This document shows positions 27,258 to 35,510 of a stretch of 41,890 nucleotides of DNA, piece after piece; position 1 is the stretch's first letter; every line of letters starts with the position of its first letter. The notes under the pieces are model-generated. The model was not told the DNA's origin, did not search any database, and worked only from the letters and a program-made list of their open reading frames with translations. Source of the stretch: Bacteroidota bacterium. Lineage in GTDB: Bacteria; Bacteroidota; Bacteroidia; Chitinophagales; Saprospiraceae. The DNA lies in NCBI GenBank assembly GCA_024642665.1, contig JAHEAR010000005.1, forward strand, positions 109,329 through 151,218, in the 5' to 3' direction. The position numbers were made by a program, and so were the translations under genes.

Positions 27258-28319
27258 TCACCCTTTCCCTGATTCCTCAAGCTTTGCTTGTCTGGCGATA
27301 CTCTCCTGGTGTACAGCAGACAGATAGTGACTGATAAACCCTTCGCTTAAGCCACGTTCTCTGCCCATGTCCTTTGCCTTTTCAAGAATCTCATTCCATC
27401 GGGCTACCTGAAGGACAGAAACCTTGTTATGTTTCTTGTGCAGACCGATTTCTTCACTGAGCTTCATTCGCTTAGCGAGGAGATTTAATACTTCAAGATC
27501 AAGCTCATCAATCTGTGATCGCACTTCATCCAGATGTTTTAAAAAATCAACATCATCCGTAGTCTCATTTTTAATTATCAGTGAGCCTATTAATTCAGCA
27601 TACGCCCCTGGAGTGATTTGCTGCTGTGGGTCACTCAGTGCATGATCCGGATCACAATGCGTCTCCATCATCAATCCATCGTAATTCAGATCCAGCGCAT
27701 ATTGCGCGACGCTCCTTAAATCAACTCTGTTTCCACAGATATGGCTGTTATCACAAAACAGAGGAATGTCCGGCATTCTGCGGCGCAACTCAATGGGTAT
27801 TTCCCAGTAGGGTTCATTTCTGAAAATGCTTTCCCCATAGGTTGAAAAACCTCTGTGGACAGCAGCAATTTGTGTAATACCGGAGGCTTGCACACGTTCG
27901 ATAGCACCAACCCATAATTCGAGATCCGGATTCGTGGGATTTTTCACCATGACCGGTATATCAATGCCTTGCAGTGCATCCGCAATTTCCTGCACGGAAA
28001 AAGGATTTGCAGCAGATCGTGCGCCGATCCACAGCACATCTATAGCATGCTCAAGCGCTTGCTCAACTTGCAGCGCATTCGCTACTTCGGTGGTGGTTTT
28101 AAGCCCTGTTTCTTTTTTGACGCTTTGTAGCCACGACAAAGCTTCAACACCAATTCCATCAAACGCCCCGGGTCTTGTTCTTGGTTTCCAAACACCCGCT
28201 CTGAATAAATCGATATTGGATTTGACAAGCTCTCTGGCAGTTTCCATCACCTGCTCTTCCGTTTCCGCACTGCAAGGGCCGGCGATCAGAAAGGGACGGT
28301 TGTTGTGTTTTAAAAACAT
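27258..28319 (-). CDS. Bifunctional DAHP synthase / chorismate mutase
   Basis: The fusion controls entry to aromatic amino-acid synthesis (PEP + erythrose-4-phosphate to DAHP) and the chorismate-to-prephenate branch. The N-terminal DAHP synthase domain (class I beta, about 1-255) shows GPCSAETEEQ, AGVWKPRTRPGAFDGIG, MVKNPTNPD and the metal/substrate His in MMETHCDPDHALSDP. The C-terminal AroQ-type chorismate mutase (about 262-345) has IDELDLEVLNLLAKRM and an HKKHNK region. I start at the ATG at 28319; a TTG two codons upstream is possible. Chorismate users pabB/pabC are at the other end of the window. Confidence 0.93.
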   Translation of the reverse strand: MFLKHNNRPFLIAGPCSAETEEQVMETARELVKSNIDLFRAGVWKPRTRPGAFDGIGVEALSWLQSVKKETGLKTTTEVANALQVEQALEHAIDVLWIGARSAANPFSVQEIADALQGIDIPVMVKNPTNPDLELWVGAIERVQASGITQIAAVHRGFSTYGESIFRNEPYWEIPIELRRRMPDIPLFCDNSHICGNRVDLRSVAQYALDLNYDGLMMETHCDPDHALSDPQQQITPGAYAELIGSLIIKNETTDDVDFLKHLDEVRSQIDELDLEVLNLLAKRMKLSEEIGLHKKHNKVSVLQVARWNEILEKAKDMGRERGLSEGFISHYLSAVHQESIARQAKLEESGKG

Positions 28320-28356
28320 CGACAAATGTAGTGATTAGGTGATTTAGTGATGAATT

Positions 28357-28398
28357 AGGAGTGAGAGGTGAGAGGTGAGGAGTGATAAGTGAGGAGTG
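28357..28398 (+). repeat. Heptamer array (AGGAGTG/AGAGGTG)
   Basis: Six exact-period units: AGGAGTG, AGAGGTG, AGAGGTG, AGGAGTG, ATAAGTG, AGGAGTG. It lies between DAHP synthase and the broken four-helix gene. A single inverted unit (CACTCCT, 28852-28858) is found on the far side of that gene. Confidence 0.9.
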
Positions 28399-28401
28399 AT
28401 T

Positions 28402-28771
28402 TCATGAAGAACGTCTTATAAATTGATTTTTGTAAGCAGACATTACCTTAAGGATCTCGGTGGCTTCTTGTTCAATCTTAAAAACAGTATTTAGCGTAAC
28501 CAGGTTGGCATCCCTGAACATTTCGATCCAAAATAAAGTTTCATCCGCTTCTTCAACAACAATGCAAAGTTTTGCAAATCGCTCTTTTTCTGATCGTCCA
28601 CGACAAACAGCTCTAAAATTGGCAGCCACCGAGGTGCTTGAGCTTATAATTTGCTTTCGTAAGATTGAGGTCGTATCTGAATATTTTTAAAGGTGAAATA
28701 ATTTTGATAATTTCCAGTGCTAGCATTTTTGTTCTTCGGCGAAATTTTTCATTAAAATCTTCCTGATCCAT
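28402..28771 (-). pseudogene. Four-helix-bundle (S23/IVP) gene with frameshift
   Basis: The first part (ATG at 28771) encodes MDQEDFNEKFRRRTKMLALEI and continues to about ISPLK; the second part, in another frame, encodes SDTTSILRKQI followed by SSTSVAANFRAVCRGRS, a family-typical core, and a complete C-terminal helical pair. The two halves join only by a one-base shift near 28685-28692 (a run of T and A), and the 370-bp span is not a multiple of three. It is either a true pseudogene or a sequencing error in the homopolymer. It is one of three family members in the window. Confidence 0.8.
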
Positions 28772-28940
28772 GTTTTCATTTTTATTAGGTGAACATGAAA
28801 ATTAAAGGAAAATCATTCAATCTGCAACTTGTTGAAAGATTATTTAAAACTCACTCCTGACCAAAATTGGAATTGCGCAAAGGCGCAGTTTAAAATCCCA
28901 ACACCCCTGTATAACTTCCTTCGTCCGTATACAGGGCAAG

Positions 28941-28989
28941 CTCCTGAACTACCTCCTACGTCGGAGTACATGGCAAGCGCTGCGCTACG
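28941..28989 (+). repeat. REP-like 49-bp dispersed element, copy 1
   Basis: The sequence from CTCCTGAACTACCTCC to GCGCTACG matches, at 41 of 49 positions, the reverse complement of 41786-41834. The conserved core CCTCCT(A/T)CGTCGGAGTAC can form a hairpin. Both copies lie in 3' flanks beside heptamer arrays. Confidence 0.8.
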
Positions 28990-28990
28990 A

Positions 28991-29102
28991 TATGCTCTAT
29001 GCCCTTCGCTCTATGTTCTTTGCTCTATGCCCTTCGCTCTTCGCTCTTCGCTCTTCGCCCTTCGCCCTTAGCCCTTAGCTCTTCGCTCTATGCTCTTCGC
29101 CC
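28991..29102 (-). repeat. Sixteen-unit heptamer array (TTCGCTC-like)
   Basis: Exactly 16 units of 7 bp (112 bp) with consensus TTCGCTC or TATGCTC/TTCGCCC abut the stop codon of the amidohydrolase gene at 29103 with no gap. In that gene's sense direction the unit is GAGCGAA, as behind clpB. Variation falls mainly at unit positions 2, 3 and 6. Confidence 0.95.
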
Positions 29103-30431
29103 TTAACTTTTCCCCGGCACCGCCTTCGGCGTCACACCCGGATCACGATTAAGAAACTCATCGTAAAGCAAAGTCTGTCTTGATTCAATCGGTACATTCC
29201 ATCCGTTGATGAATAAATGTTTTATAGCAGTAGATGGTTCAAAAGGATCACCTGTGGAAACAAATAAATTTGCTTTTTTTCCAGCTTCGATAGAACCGAC
29301 CTCATCTTCTATACCAAATATTTCTGCAGGAACAATCGTCACTGCTTTCAGTGCTTCTTCTTTGCCCATGCCATAGGTCGCTGCAAATCCTGCATTAAAT
29401 GGAAGATTACGTGAATTCTCAGAATCATCTGTTCTAAGCGCCACTTTTACTCCGGCCTTTTGCATCAGTCCTGCATTTTTATAGGCCTGATCATATGGAT
29501 CAGTATCTCTGCTTGGCATACCCAGGACAGGACCAGTGATCACAGGAATCCCGGCAAGCGCAATTGAATCAGCGACCCGCCATCCTTCCGAGACACCCGT
29601 CAAAACTGCCTTGATGTTATTGTCTTTAATCCACTTTATCGCCGCAAGAATATCAGAAGTCTTATTCGCCTCCACAAGGGCAGTCATCTCTCCTCTGTAG
29701 ACCGGCACTAATGCCGCCAGTTCAGGATTATAATCGACATGTCCTTCAGCTGCTGAATCAATAGCTGCGTAGGTAGATACTCGTTCCCAAACATCATTTA
29801 ATTTTTTTATCGCCTTGTCCCCATCCTTTTTTATTTCTTCATCCGATCGTCTGTCCCATCGACCTCGTTTGCCGGAAGAAGGAAAATTAATAATCATTGC
29901 CTTGAAGCCACCATACATTTGCTCAGGCGTATAGCCCTGAAGATTGATCAAAGCCGCCTGTCCGGGAAACAAACCACCGGATGGATAGGTGATGACTGAT
30001 GTCACACCACTCACGCGCGTGACAGGAATGATGACACTGTTTGGGTTCACCGCAGTCAGTGCATCCATGTCAGGGGTGATATCCCCTATTTCGTTGTAGT
30101 CCTGTGTCAGTGACATAGACCCGATTTCCTGAAGACCAACCTTAGTACCGGAATCCACCATGCCGGGATAGATCGTTAGATTTTTACAGTCAATTACTTG
30201 CGCTTCTTTTGGGATGACAACGTCCGTGCCTACCTCCTGTATATACCCATCGCGAATGATCACCGTAGCATTTTTGAGTGTGCCTTTGGTGACGGTCTCA
30301 ACGGTTGCATTCGTTAAAGCAAAAGTACCATAAGTTGATTTTTCTACCTGTTGTGCCCTGATCACTGACATCGCAGTGAATGAATAAATGCAGAGCAATA
30401 GAAGAATATATTTTTTCATAGCAGTCGTCAT
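29103..30431 (-). CDS. Amidohydrolase-family protein, metal site lost (third gene of operon)
   Basis: The ~440-residue protein has a signal peptide (MKKYILLLLCIYSFTAMSVIRAQ region), the composite-barrel start of amidohydrolases (ALTNATVETVTKGTLKNATVIIRDGYIQEVG) and the terminal IEDEVGSIEAGKKANLFVSTGDPF block. At the strand-1 site, where active enzymes have HxH after PGxxDxH, it reads PGMVDSGTK, so two metal ligands are missing; the later VITGPVLG lacks the usual His, while the RTDDSEN Asp remains. It is probably catalytically dead or altered. The ATG at 30431 overlaps the previous stop as TGATG; MKKY at 30419 is an alternative start. Confidence 0.85.
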   Translation of the reverse strand: MTTAMKKYILLLLCIYSFTAMSVIRAQQVEKSTYGTFALTNATVETVTKGTLKNATVIIRDGYIQEVGTDVVIPKEAQVIDCKNLTIYPGMVDSGTKVGLQEIGSMSLTQDYNEIGDITPDMDALTAVNPNSVIIPVTRVSGVTSVITYPSGGLFPGQAALINLQGYTPEQMYGGFKAMIINFPSSGKRGRWDRRSDEEIKKDGDKAIKKLNDVWERVSTYAAIDSAAEGHVDYNPELAALVPVYRGEMTALVEANKTSDILAAIKWIKDNNIKAVLTGVSEGWRVADSIALAGIPVITGPVLGMPSRDTDPYDQAYKNAGLMQKAGVKVALRTDDSENSRNLPFNAGFAATYGMGKEEALKAVTIVPAEIFGIEDEVGSIEAGKKANLFVSTGDPFEPSTAIKHLFINGWNVPIESRQTLLYDEFLNRDPGVTPKAVPGKS

Positions 30432-31780
30432 CAATGTTGGTGTGAAAACATAAGGTCAGTATCGATCAAACATCCTTCGACAGATTCTTGTCCATAAAAC
30501 GAAGGAGTAGATTCTTCGGCATCGATATAGATGCGCATATCCGCAGGATCATTTGCCAGATCAAAGCGAATGATGCCATCGATCACCGTCAGTTGCGGAA
30601 TCGCATAGATCGAAAGTGGGTGGTTTTTAAAAATAGCGAGATCAGCATCCTTTCCTACTTCAATAGAACCAACTTTATGGTCAATGCCCAATTGTCTTGC
30701 CGGATTTATAGTGATCAATGAAAGCGCTTCATCATCAGACAGATCACCATACCGTTGTGTTTTGGCAGCTTCGTGAAACAGATGGCGCATCAACTCACCA
30801 CTATCACTGTTGATGGAGGTGACTACACCATTGCGTGTCAGAATCGTTGCATTATAAGCGGTAGAATAATACACTTCAAATTTGTACGCCCACCAATCTG
30901 CAAACACAGAAGCCATCGCACCAAACTCAGCTAGTTCAGGAGCCACTTTAAATCCTTCATTGACATGCTGGAAAGTTATTCTGTGTACGCCAAAATCACT
31001 GAGCACGCGCATCAGCATCAGGATTTCATCCGCTCGATAAGAATGGCACTGAATGATAATTTTACCATCGATGATATCCGCCATTGTTTGATAGCGCTCA
31101 TTGTATAGGGGTGGCGTAGCGTTAGGGTTTTTCTTCTTTTTTTCTTCATACGTTGCCCATTTAGCTTTGTAGTTTTTTCCTTTTTGAAACGCATTTCGGA
31201 TGACACGCTCTACGCCCATTCGGGTACTTGGCTGCACCCCTCGTCCTTCGCCGTGCACCCGCATTGGATTTTCTCCTAAGGCAAACTTGATCGTTCTGGA
31301 AGCACCTTCGAAAATAAATGAGGACGGATCCATCAAACCATATCGAAGTTTTAAAGTTTGACATTGTCCACCAATGGCATTGGCAGAGCCATGCATCGCA
31401 TGAATTGTGGTGACACCACCCGCCAGCGCGCGATAGATTGACAAATCAAATGGGTCTACCGAATCACCAACTTTCACTTCAGGTGTGATTGGATTGGTGG
31501 CTTCATTGACGGCATCAATCGCGATGTGTGAATGCGCGTCTACAATACCCGGCATAACATATTGACCGGTAGCATCGAATTCTTTAATACCGGAAGGTGC
31601 TTTTAAATTTTTGCCGATGCGTTTTATCTTTCCATTCTCCACTAAGATATCCGTTTCTTCCAGGACACCATTGGTAATCGTTAGTACCGTTCCATTGCGG
31701 ATGAGCAGATCTCCTGTAGGTACCTGTGCATGGATTCCCACACTAAGGAACAGGAAAGTCAAAAGAAATAATTTATTCAT
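30431..31780 (-). CDS. Exported amidohydrolase with intact metal site (second gene of operon)
   Basis: The ~449-residue protein carries a signal peptide (MNKLFLLTFLFLSVGIHAQ), then DLLIRNGTVLTITNGVLEETDILVENGKIKRIG and PGIVDAHSHIAID with the metal HxH intact. Further ligands appear as His in IIQCHSYRADE and ITFQHVNEGF and Asp in TSINSDSGELMRHL. The C-terminal block IDHKVGSIEVGKDADLAIFKNHPLS is typical of imidazolonepropionase-like or prolidase-like amidohydrolases. The substrate is unknown; a peptide or cyclic amide in the periplasm is likely. It lies between two paralogs that have lost the HxH. Confidence 0.9.
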   Translation of the reverse strand: MNKLFLLTFLFLSVGIHAQVPTGDLLIRNGTVLTITNGVLEETDILVENGKIKRIGKNLKAPSGIKEFDATGQYVMPGIVDAHSHIAIDAVNEATNPITPEVKVGDSVDPFDLSIYRALAGGVTTIHAMHGSANAIGGQCQTLKLRYGLMDPSSFIFEGASRTIKFALGENPMRVHGEGRGVQPSTRMGVERVIRNAFQKGKNYKAKWATYEEKKKKNPNATPPLYNERYQTMADIIDGKIIIQCHSYRADEILMLMRVLSDFGVHRITFQHVNEGFKVAPELAEFGAMASVFADWWAYKFEVYYSTAYNATILTRNGVVTSINSDSGELMRHLFHEAAKTQRYGDLSDDEALSLITINPARQLGIDHKVGSIEVGKDADLAIFKNHPLSIYAIPQLTVIDGIIRFDLANDPADMRIYIDAEESTPSFYGQESVEGCLIDTDLMFSHQH

Positions 31781-31801
31781 AGTATACATTCAAAAGGCTG
31801 A

Positions 31802-33547
31802 TTATTCTGGTTTGTCTGTTCGCTGGCCGGTGACTTTAAATGAGCCGAATTCTCCAACCGCGACACTTCCATCTAAAGATTCTCCATCAATTTCGAGCGT
31901 GAATTCAAGAGTCATCATCTGGCCGCCCATATCAATATCAAAAGTGAAGGAAACATTTTTTCCTTCGATGACGATACTCTCCAATTCGTTATTCCCACTA
32001 CTCGTCATATCATTCCCGGTGATGGTACCTTCAACTGCACCATTGGATTCTTTGAAGATGAAAGTGCCTTGTCTCGTTTGATCAGGGGCCTCAATGGTAT
32101 AAGCCCATGTACCTTCTACTAATGACAAAGAAGTTAAATTTTCTTTTGCATTGGTCTTCTTTTTTTCTTTGACTTCGTATTTATACAATGAACCTTCAAC
32201 GATCATATATTGAATAGTTGATTCGCTGTCAAATAATGGTTTGGTGGTAATCATCAGATTAGCCATTTTTCCTGCTTCAATGGTGCCGCAGTATTTTTCA
32301 ATACCAAGGAGTTTGGCTGGATGTGTCGTGAGAGAAGCTAAAGCAGCAGTGGTATCTAATCCATTCTCGATCATGACCCTGATGTTTTTCATAAATTCAC
32401 CTTTTTTCAGGTTCATGGTACTAAAGGAAAAATTAATCCCAGCTTTTGTCAAAACGCCTGCCTGCTGACGGTGCTCTGCTAAACTTGTAGCGCGTCTTTT
32501 TTCAAACGCCTCTTTTTCCAGATCCACGTCCATGGATTTAGAAGTGTCTGCTGTTGCCATCGAATCTGGTTCAGCGGATTTTTTATCCTGGTCTTCTTTT
32601 GTTTTTTCTTCTTTGTCTTCAGGGAGTTTAAGCGAGAGCACCAGGGGTAATTGATTTACCTTGATTTTATCTTTATAGTACCAGGCTTCTTCGACGTCGG
32701 CAATGACCATATTCATCCCAAGGTCCTCTTGAAGTGTGATCGCACGGCTTATGCTTTTTGCATCCGTAGCTCTGAAGTAAACGGACATTTCTTTTTTTAC
32801 GACGGGCATAAGTGCTTCATGGGCTCTGTTATAGTCAGGACGGGAGACAAAAGATTCGCTAGCATAGGATGTTTGATGTGCGACTAACTGGGTCGAGTTT
32901 TGATACAGTTCGCGCCATTTGGCGATGACACCAATCAGGGTCTGTGGGTAAGCCCCTCTTGCTCCAACGAATTGACTATACATTGAAATATTTTCTTTCC
33001 ACAACATCCTGTCTGTCTCACTGCCGGATAAGATGACAATGGCCCCCATGCCGGGAAGCATTCGTCCATAGGGCACTGTATGGGCAATGGCAAAACCTTG
33101 TTCGCGCCATTCGGCTATAGATTTTTCTTTTGGGTCAAATGATTCTCTGACCGTGGTAAAAGGAGTGATCCCTGCATCCTCAAGGGATGGATTTCCTTCT
33201 TCATCGAAAGGGACTTTTGAATTTCCCTGGCGATTGTTGTCTGCTTCCGGATTTTTTACTCCCGTATAGGAAAAGGCATCGATGAATGCAGGATACACAA
33301 ACAGGCTGTCAGCAGCAATGCGATAAGCATCCACCGGAATGGTAACGTTCGGCCCCATGGAGGAGATGAGCCCATCCCGCATGATCACTGTTCCTTTGAT
33401 AGGGGCCTTTCCGGGAGCAGAAACGATGGTGGCATTTTGCAGGGCGATGCAACCGGTGATTTGGGGCATGTTTTCTTCTATAGGTTGGCCAAAGACCCCA
33501 ATAGCTATGGAAAGGACAATACCGGCAATCAGGAGTAATTTCCTCAT
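31802..33547 (-). CDS. Amidohydrolase-family protein with C-terminal beta domain, metal site lost (first gene of operon)
   Basis: The 581-residue protein starts with a signal peptide (about 1-20) and an amidohydrolase-like entry (LQNATIVSAPGKAPIKGTVIMRDGLISSMG). The HxH site reads AFIDAFSYTG (His replaced by Phe and Tyr at about residues 92-94). A Lys/Glu/Asp-rich insertion lies in the middle, and the family ending GTIEAGKMANLMITTKPLF is kept. After it comes an extra ~105-residue beta domain (GTWAYTIEAPDQTRQGTFIF to the end), lipocalin-like in pattern. It is likely an inactive partner or substrate-binding subunit. The middle gene starts about 20 bp after its stop. Confidence 0.85.
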   Translation of the reverse strand: MRKLLLIAGIVLSIAIGVFGQPIEENMPQITGCIALQNATIVSAPGKAPIKGTVIMRDGLISSMGPNVTIPVDAYRIAADSLFVYPAFIDAFSYTGVKNPEADNNRQGNSKVPFDEEGNPSLEDAGITPFTTVRESFDPKEKSIAEWREQGFAIAHTVPYGRMLPGMGAIVILSGSETDRMLWKENISMYSQFVGARGAYPQTLIGVIAKWRELYQNSTQLVAHQTSYASESFVSRPDYNRAHEALMPVVKKEMSVYFRATDAKSISRAITLQEDLGMNMVIADVEEAWYYKDKIKVNQLPLVLSLKLPEDKEEKTKEDQDKKSAEPDSMATADTSKSMDVDLEKEAFEKRRATSLAEHRQQAGVLTKAGINFSFSTMNLKKGEFMKNIRVMIENGLDTTAALASLTTHPAKLLGIEKYCGTIEAGKMANLMITTKPLFDSESTIQYMIVEGSLYKYEVKEKKKTNAKENLTSLSLVEGTWAYTIEAPDQTRQGTFIFKESNGAVEGTITGNDMTSSGNNELESIVIEGKNVSFTFDIDMGGQMMTLEFTLEIDGESLDGSVAVGEFGSFKVTGQRTDKPE

Positions 33548-33921
33548 CTAAATCTTGTATTAATTATTGTAGGGACACAAAGTAGAAAAAGAATTCTATC
33601 TCTCAGATAGATTCGAAGAAGGTTTGGTTACTTTCGACAGACGCCGTCTAATGTACTGTTTCCTTTCCTGCTAATCAATTATGCCCGGGTCTGATTCTAT
33701 TATTGGTTCCGATGCGTCGATGGACATATTTGCTTTTTTGGTCAACCTGAAGGGTTTACATCATTTGAAACCGACGTTTGAGGCCACATTTTGCAGATAG
33801 TTCCTCTTGCGGAAAGACCCTATATACTTCTGAATGACGATTTATTTAAAATCCACCTTTTAGATTCATAAATTCTTCTATTTTTGGTCATTCACATAAT
33901 TCAAAAACAACCTTAAGCGAT
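33548..33921. other. 374-bp divergent promoter region
   Basis: It lies between the amidohydrolase operon (-) and gcvH (+). No gene, repeat array or convincing RNA structure is seen. Both promoters must be here, but I found no clear TTTG/TAnnTTTG pair. Confidence 0.4.
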
Positions 33922-34335
33922 ATGAATTTTCCAGATGATCTTAAATACACCACTGAACACGAATGGGTCCGTTTTACAGACAAAAAAACTGATGATGGTC
34001 GCCGGATCGTAGAAATAGGTATTACCGATTTTGCACAAGGCGAGCTGGGTGAACTGGTTTATATAGAAGTTGACACGATAGGTGATACTGTAGCGAAGGA
34101 TGCTGTTTTTGGGACAGTGGAAGCTGTTAAAACCACCTCAGATCTTTTTATGCCTTTGACCGGAGAGGTTTTGGAGTTTAATACAGAAATTTCTGAGGAT
34201 GGTGGTGATAATCCCGGCTTGATCAATTCTGATCCTTACGGAGCCGGCTGGATAGTCCGCGTCGCGTTGACCGATGAGAGTCAGATTGATATGTTGATGG
34301 GTGTTGGGGCGTATCGGGAGCTTGTAGGCGCTTAG
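33922..34335 (+). CDS. gcvH: Glycine cleavage system H protein
   Basis: GcvH carries the aminomethyl group on a lipoyl arm between the P, T and L proteins. The 137-residue protein has the usual N-terminus (YTTEHEWVRF), ITDFAQGELGELVYIEV, and the lipoylation lysine Lys70 in TVEAVKTTSDLFMPLTGEV, followed by NSDPYGAGWIVRV. It is isolated from the other gcv genes. A MITE-like element is inserted just behind its stop. Confidence 0.96.
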   Translation: MNFPDDLKYTTEHEWVRFTDKKTDDGRRIVEIGITDFAQGELGELVYIEVDTIGDTVAKDAVFGTVEAVKTTSDLFMPLTGEVLEFNTEISEDGGDNPGLINSDPYGAGWIVRVALTDESQIDMLMGVGAYRELVGA

Positions 34336-34340
34336 GGGGA

Positions 34341-34567
34341 AATGGTCTGTTGTCCATGAGTTTAGTCTCGCCGACGCTAAAGCTGTTGCGAGCGAAGAGG
34401 TTTAATTACGATTCCTTGTGGTATCGTGGTTGAGTACCATCATCTGAAGATGATAGGGTTTAGTTTTTTAATCATCGAGTGATGCATAAACTAAACCCGC
34501 TAAACCAAAGTGCCGAAGGCACTGATCTCAACCCTCTAAACTCATGTACTATGAATGGTCTGTTGTC
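34341..34567. mobile_element. MITE-like element with 11-bp TIRs and 14-bp direct repeats
   Basis: AATGGTCTGTTGTC occurs at 34341-34354 and 34554-34567. Between the copies the insert begins CATGAGTTTAG (34355-34365) and ends with the inverted CTAAACTCATG (34536-34546). Inside are hairpins: ATCATCT/AGATGAT, an 11-bp stem GGGTTTAGTTT (34456-34466) with AAACTAAACCC (34488-34498), and AGTGCC-GAA-GGCACT (34509-34523). There is no transposase, so if mobile it is non-autonomous. The right direct repeat lies in the start of the VanZ-like gene, and the ATG of that gene comes from the element's edge. Confidence 0.6.
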
Positions 34568-34955
34568 AAATCACTTCTCAAATCAAACCATCCGCTGGCT
34601 TCCCGCAATACTTTGGGGAGTGTTGATTCTGGTGCTATCGATGATGCCGGGTGAGCAGGCTGCCCGGATGATGTTTGGTATCCCTCATTTTGATAAGATC
34701 GGGCACTTTGGGATGTATGCGATATGGGCGCTCCTGATGTACTATGCCTTTTCAGGAATGGCCGGTATGTCCGGAAGAAAAGCCTTTTTGATTTCCCTGA
34801 CCATCTGTGGATTAACCGGTGTCGTTTTGGAATTTGGACAATACTATTTTGCGAGCAACCGGTATTTTGAGATCGAGGATATGTTGGCCAATGCAGCCGG
34901 AGCTATGGTTGGGGCATTGGTGGGGTGGAAGTGGAAAATACTGCTGAGGCAATAG
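34551..34955 (+). CDS. VanZ-like family membrane protein
   Basis: The protein has about four membrane helices. Segments RWLPAILWGVLILVLSMMPG, FDKIGHFGMYAIWALLMYY and LTGVVLEFGQYYFASNRYFEIEDMLANAAGA match VanZ-like family proteins; GHFGMYA and E.GQ...R..E..DMLAN are the conserved motifs. The role is uncertain. I start at the ATG at 34551, which sits on the edge of the MITE-like element; a longer frame from 34479 would be translated out of that element and is unlikely. A TTG four codons inside could have been the start before insertion. Confidence 0.82.
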   Translation: MNGLLSNHFSNQTIRWLPAILWGVLILVLSMMPGEQAARMMFGIPHFDKIGHFGMYAIWALLMYYAFSGMAGMSGRKAFLISLTICGLTGVVLEFGQYYFASNRYFEIEDMLANAAGAMVGALVGWKWKILLRQ

Positions 34956-35034
34956 GTATTAAATAAGGAAGCCAAACCGGTTTCCCAGCTTGGCTCACTA
35001 ATTAGGCTATTCTATAGCTGCCTTAATGGGTGTG

Positions 35035-35286
35035 TTATAACTGTGCAACCTTTTTCATCAGACCTGATTTCAGGTTGGCTGCTTTATTGGCATGGAAGAG
35101 GTTTCTCTTCGCTAATTTATCGATCATACTTACCACTTTAGGCAAAAACTTCTCTGCCTCCATTTTGTCCGTCATCTCCCGTAGCTTCTGGATAGAGGTA
35201 CGTGTGGACTTCTTGTAATAGCGGTTACGCAGACGCTTGATAGCATCTTGTTTGATTCTTTTCTTGGCTGATTTATGATGGGCCAT
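35035..35286 (-). CDS. rpsT: 30S ribosomal protein S20
   Basis: The 83-residue basic helical protein begins MAHHKSAKKRIKQDAIKRLRN and has the bS20 pattern of Lys/Arg-rich helices (STRTSIQKLRE, NLFHANKAANLKSGLMKKV). Length and charge are normal. It is a single-gene unit in reverse orientation to its neighbours. Confidence 0.97.
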   Translation of the reverse strand: MAHHKSAKKRIKQDAIKRLRNRYYKKSTRTSIQKLREMTDKMEAEKFLPKVVSMIDKLAKRNLFHANKAANLKSGLMKKVAQL

Positions 35287-35477
35287 ACTTTCTGTTCTTT
35301 AAAAATTGGAGGGCAAAGATAATGTTTTCCCCGATACAGGGAATACTTTTCTCAGTTTGTTTCTTATCCTTTGTTCCCCGTGATATGATTACAAATATAG
35401 GGTTATCCGGATCTCTTTTCGTATGCTTTTTCCGGGGCTTTTGCTGTTTTTATAAAAACATTCCACAAAATGACTAT

Positions 35478-35506
35478 TATATGGTCTGAATATAGACGTA
35501 TATTTG
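35478..35506 (+). promoter_or_regulatory. Candidate operator and -7 box before dinB
   Basis: An interrupted inverted repeat, TATA-TG-GTCT-gaatat-AGAC-G-TATA (35478-35502), overlaps TATATTTG (35499-35506), a perfect TAnnTTTG box. The box is so close to the ATG (35511) that the transcript would be almost leaderless. Because dinB is often damage-inducible, the repeat could be a repressor site. No standard LexA box is seen. Confidence 0.25.
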
Positions 35507-35510
35507 GTCA

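Larger units (their letters stand above)
28772..29102. other. Repeat-filled 331-bp intergenic region
   Basis: It holds an inverted heptamer (28852-28858), a REP-like 49-bp element (28941-28989) and a 16-unit heptamer array (28991-29102). A short + frame running through these repeats is not a gene. Confidence 0.7.

Noticed and set aside
28829-29071. 80-codon + frame running through the heptamer array
   Set aside because: Its coding sequence is mostly the 7-bp repeat and the REP-like element.
34479-34550. Upstream extension of the VanZ-like gene
   Set aside because: These codons come from the hairpin-rich inserted element and have no match to VanZ N-termini; the ATG at 34551 is preferred.
34970-34995. 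Hairpin AGCCAA...TTGGCT between the VanZ-like gene and rpsT as a terminator
   Set aside because: The stem is only 6 bp and no U-run follows on either strand.
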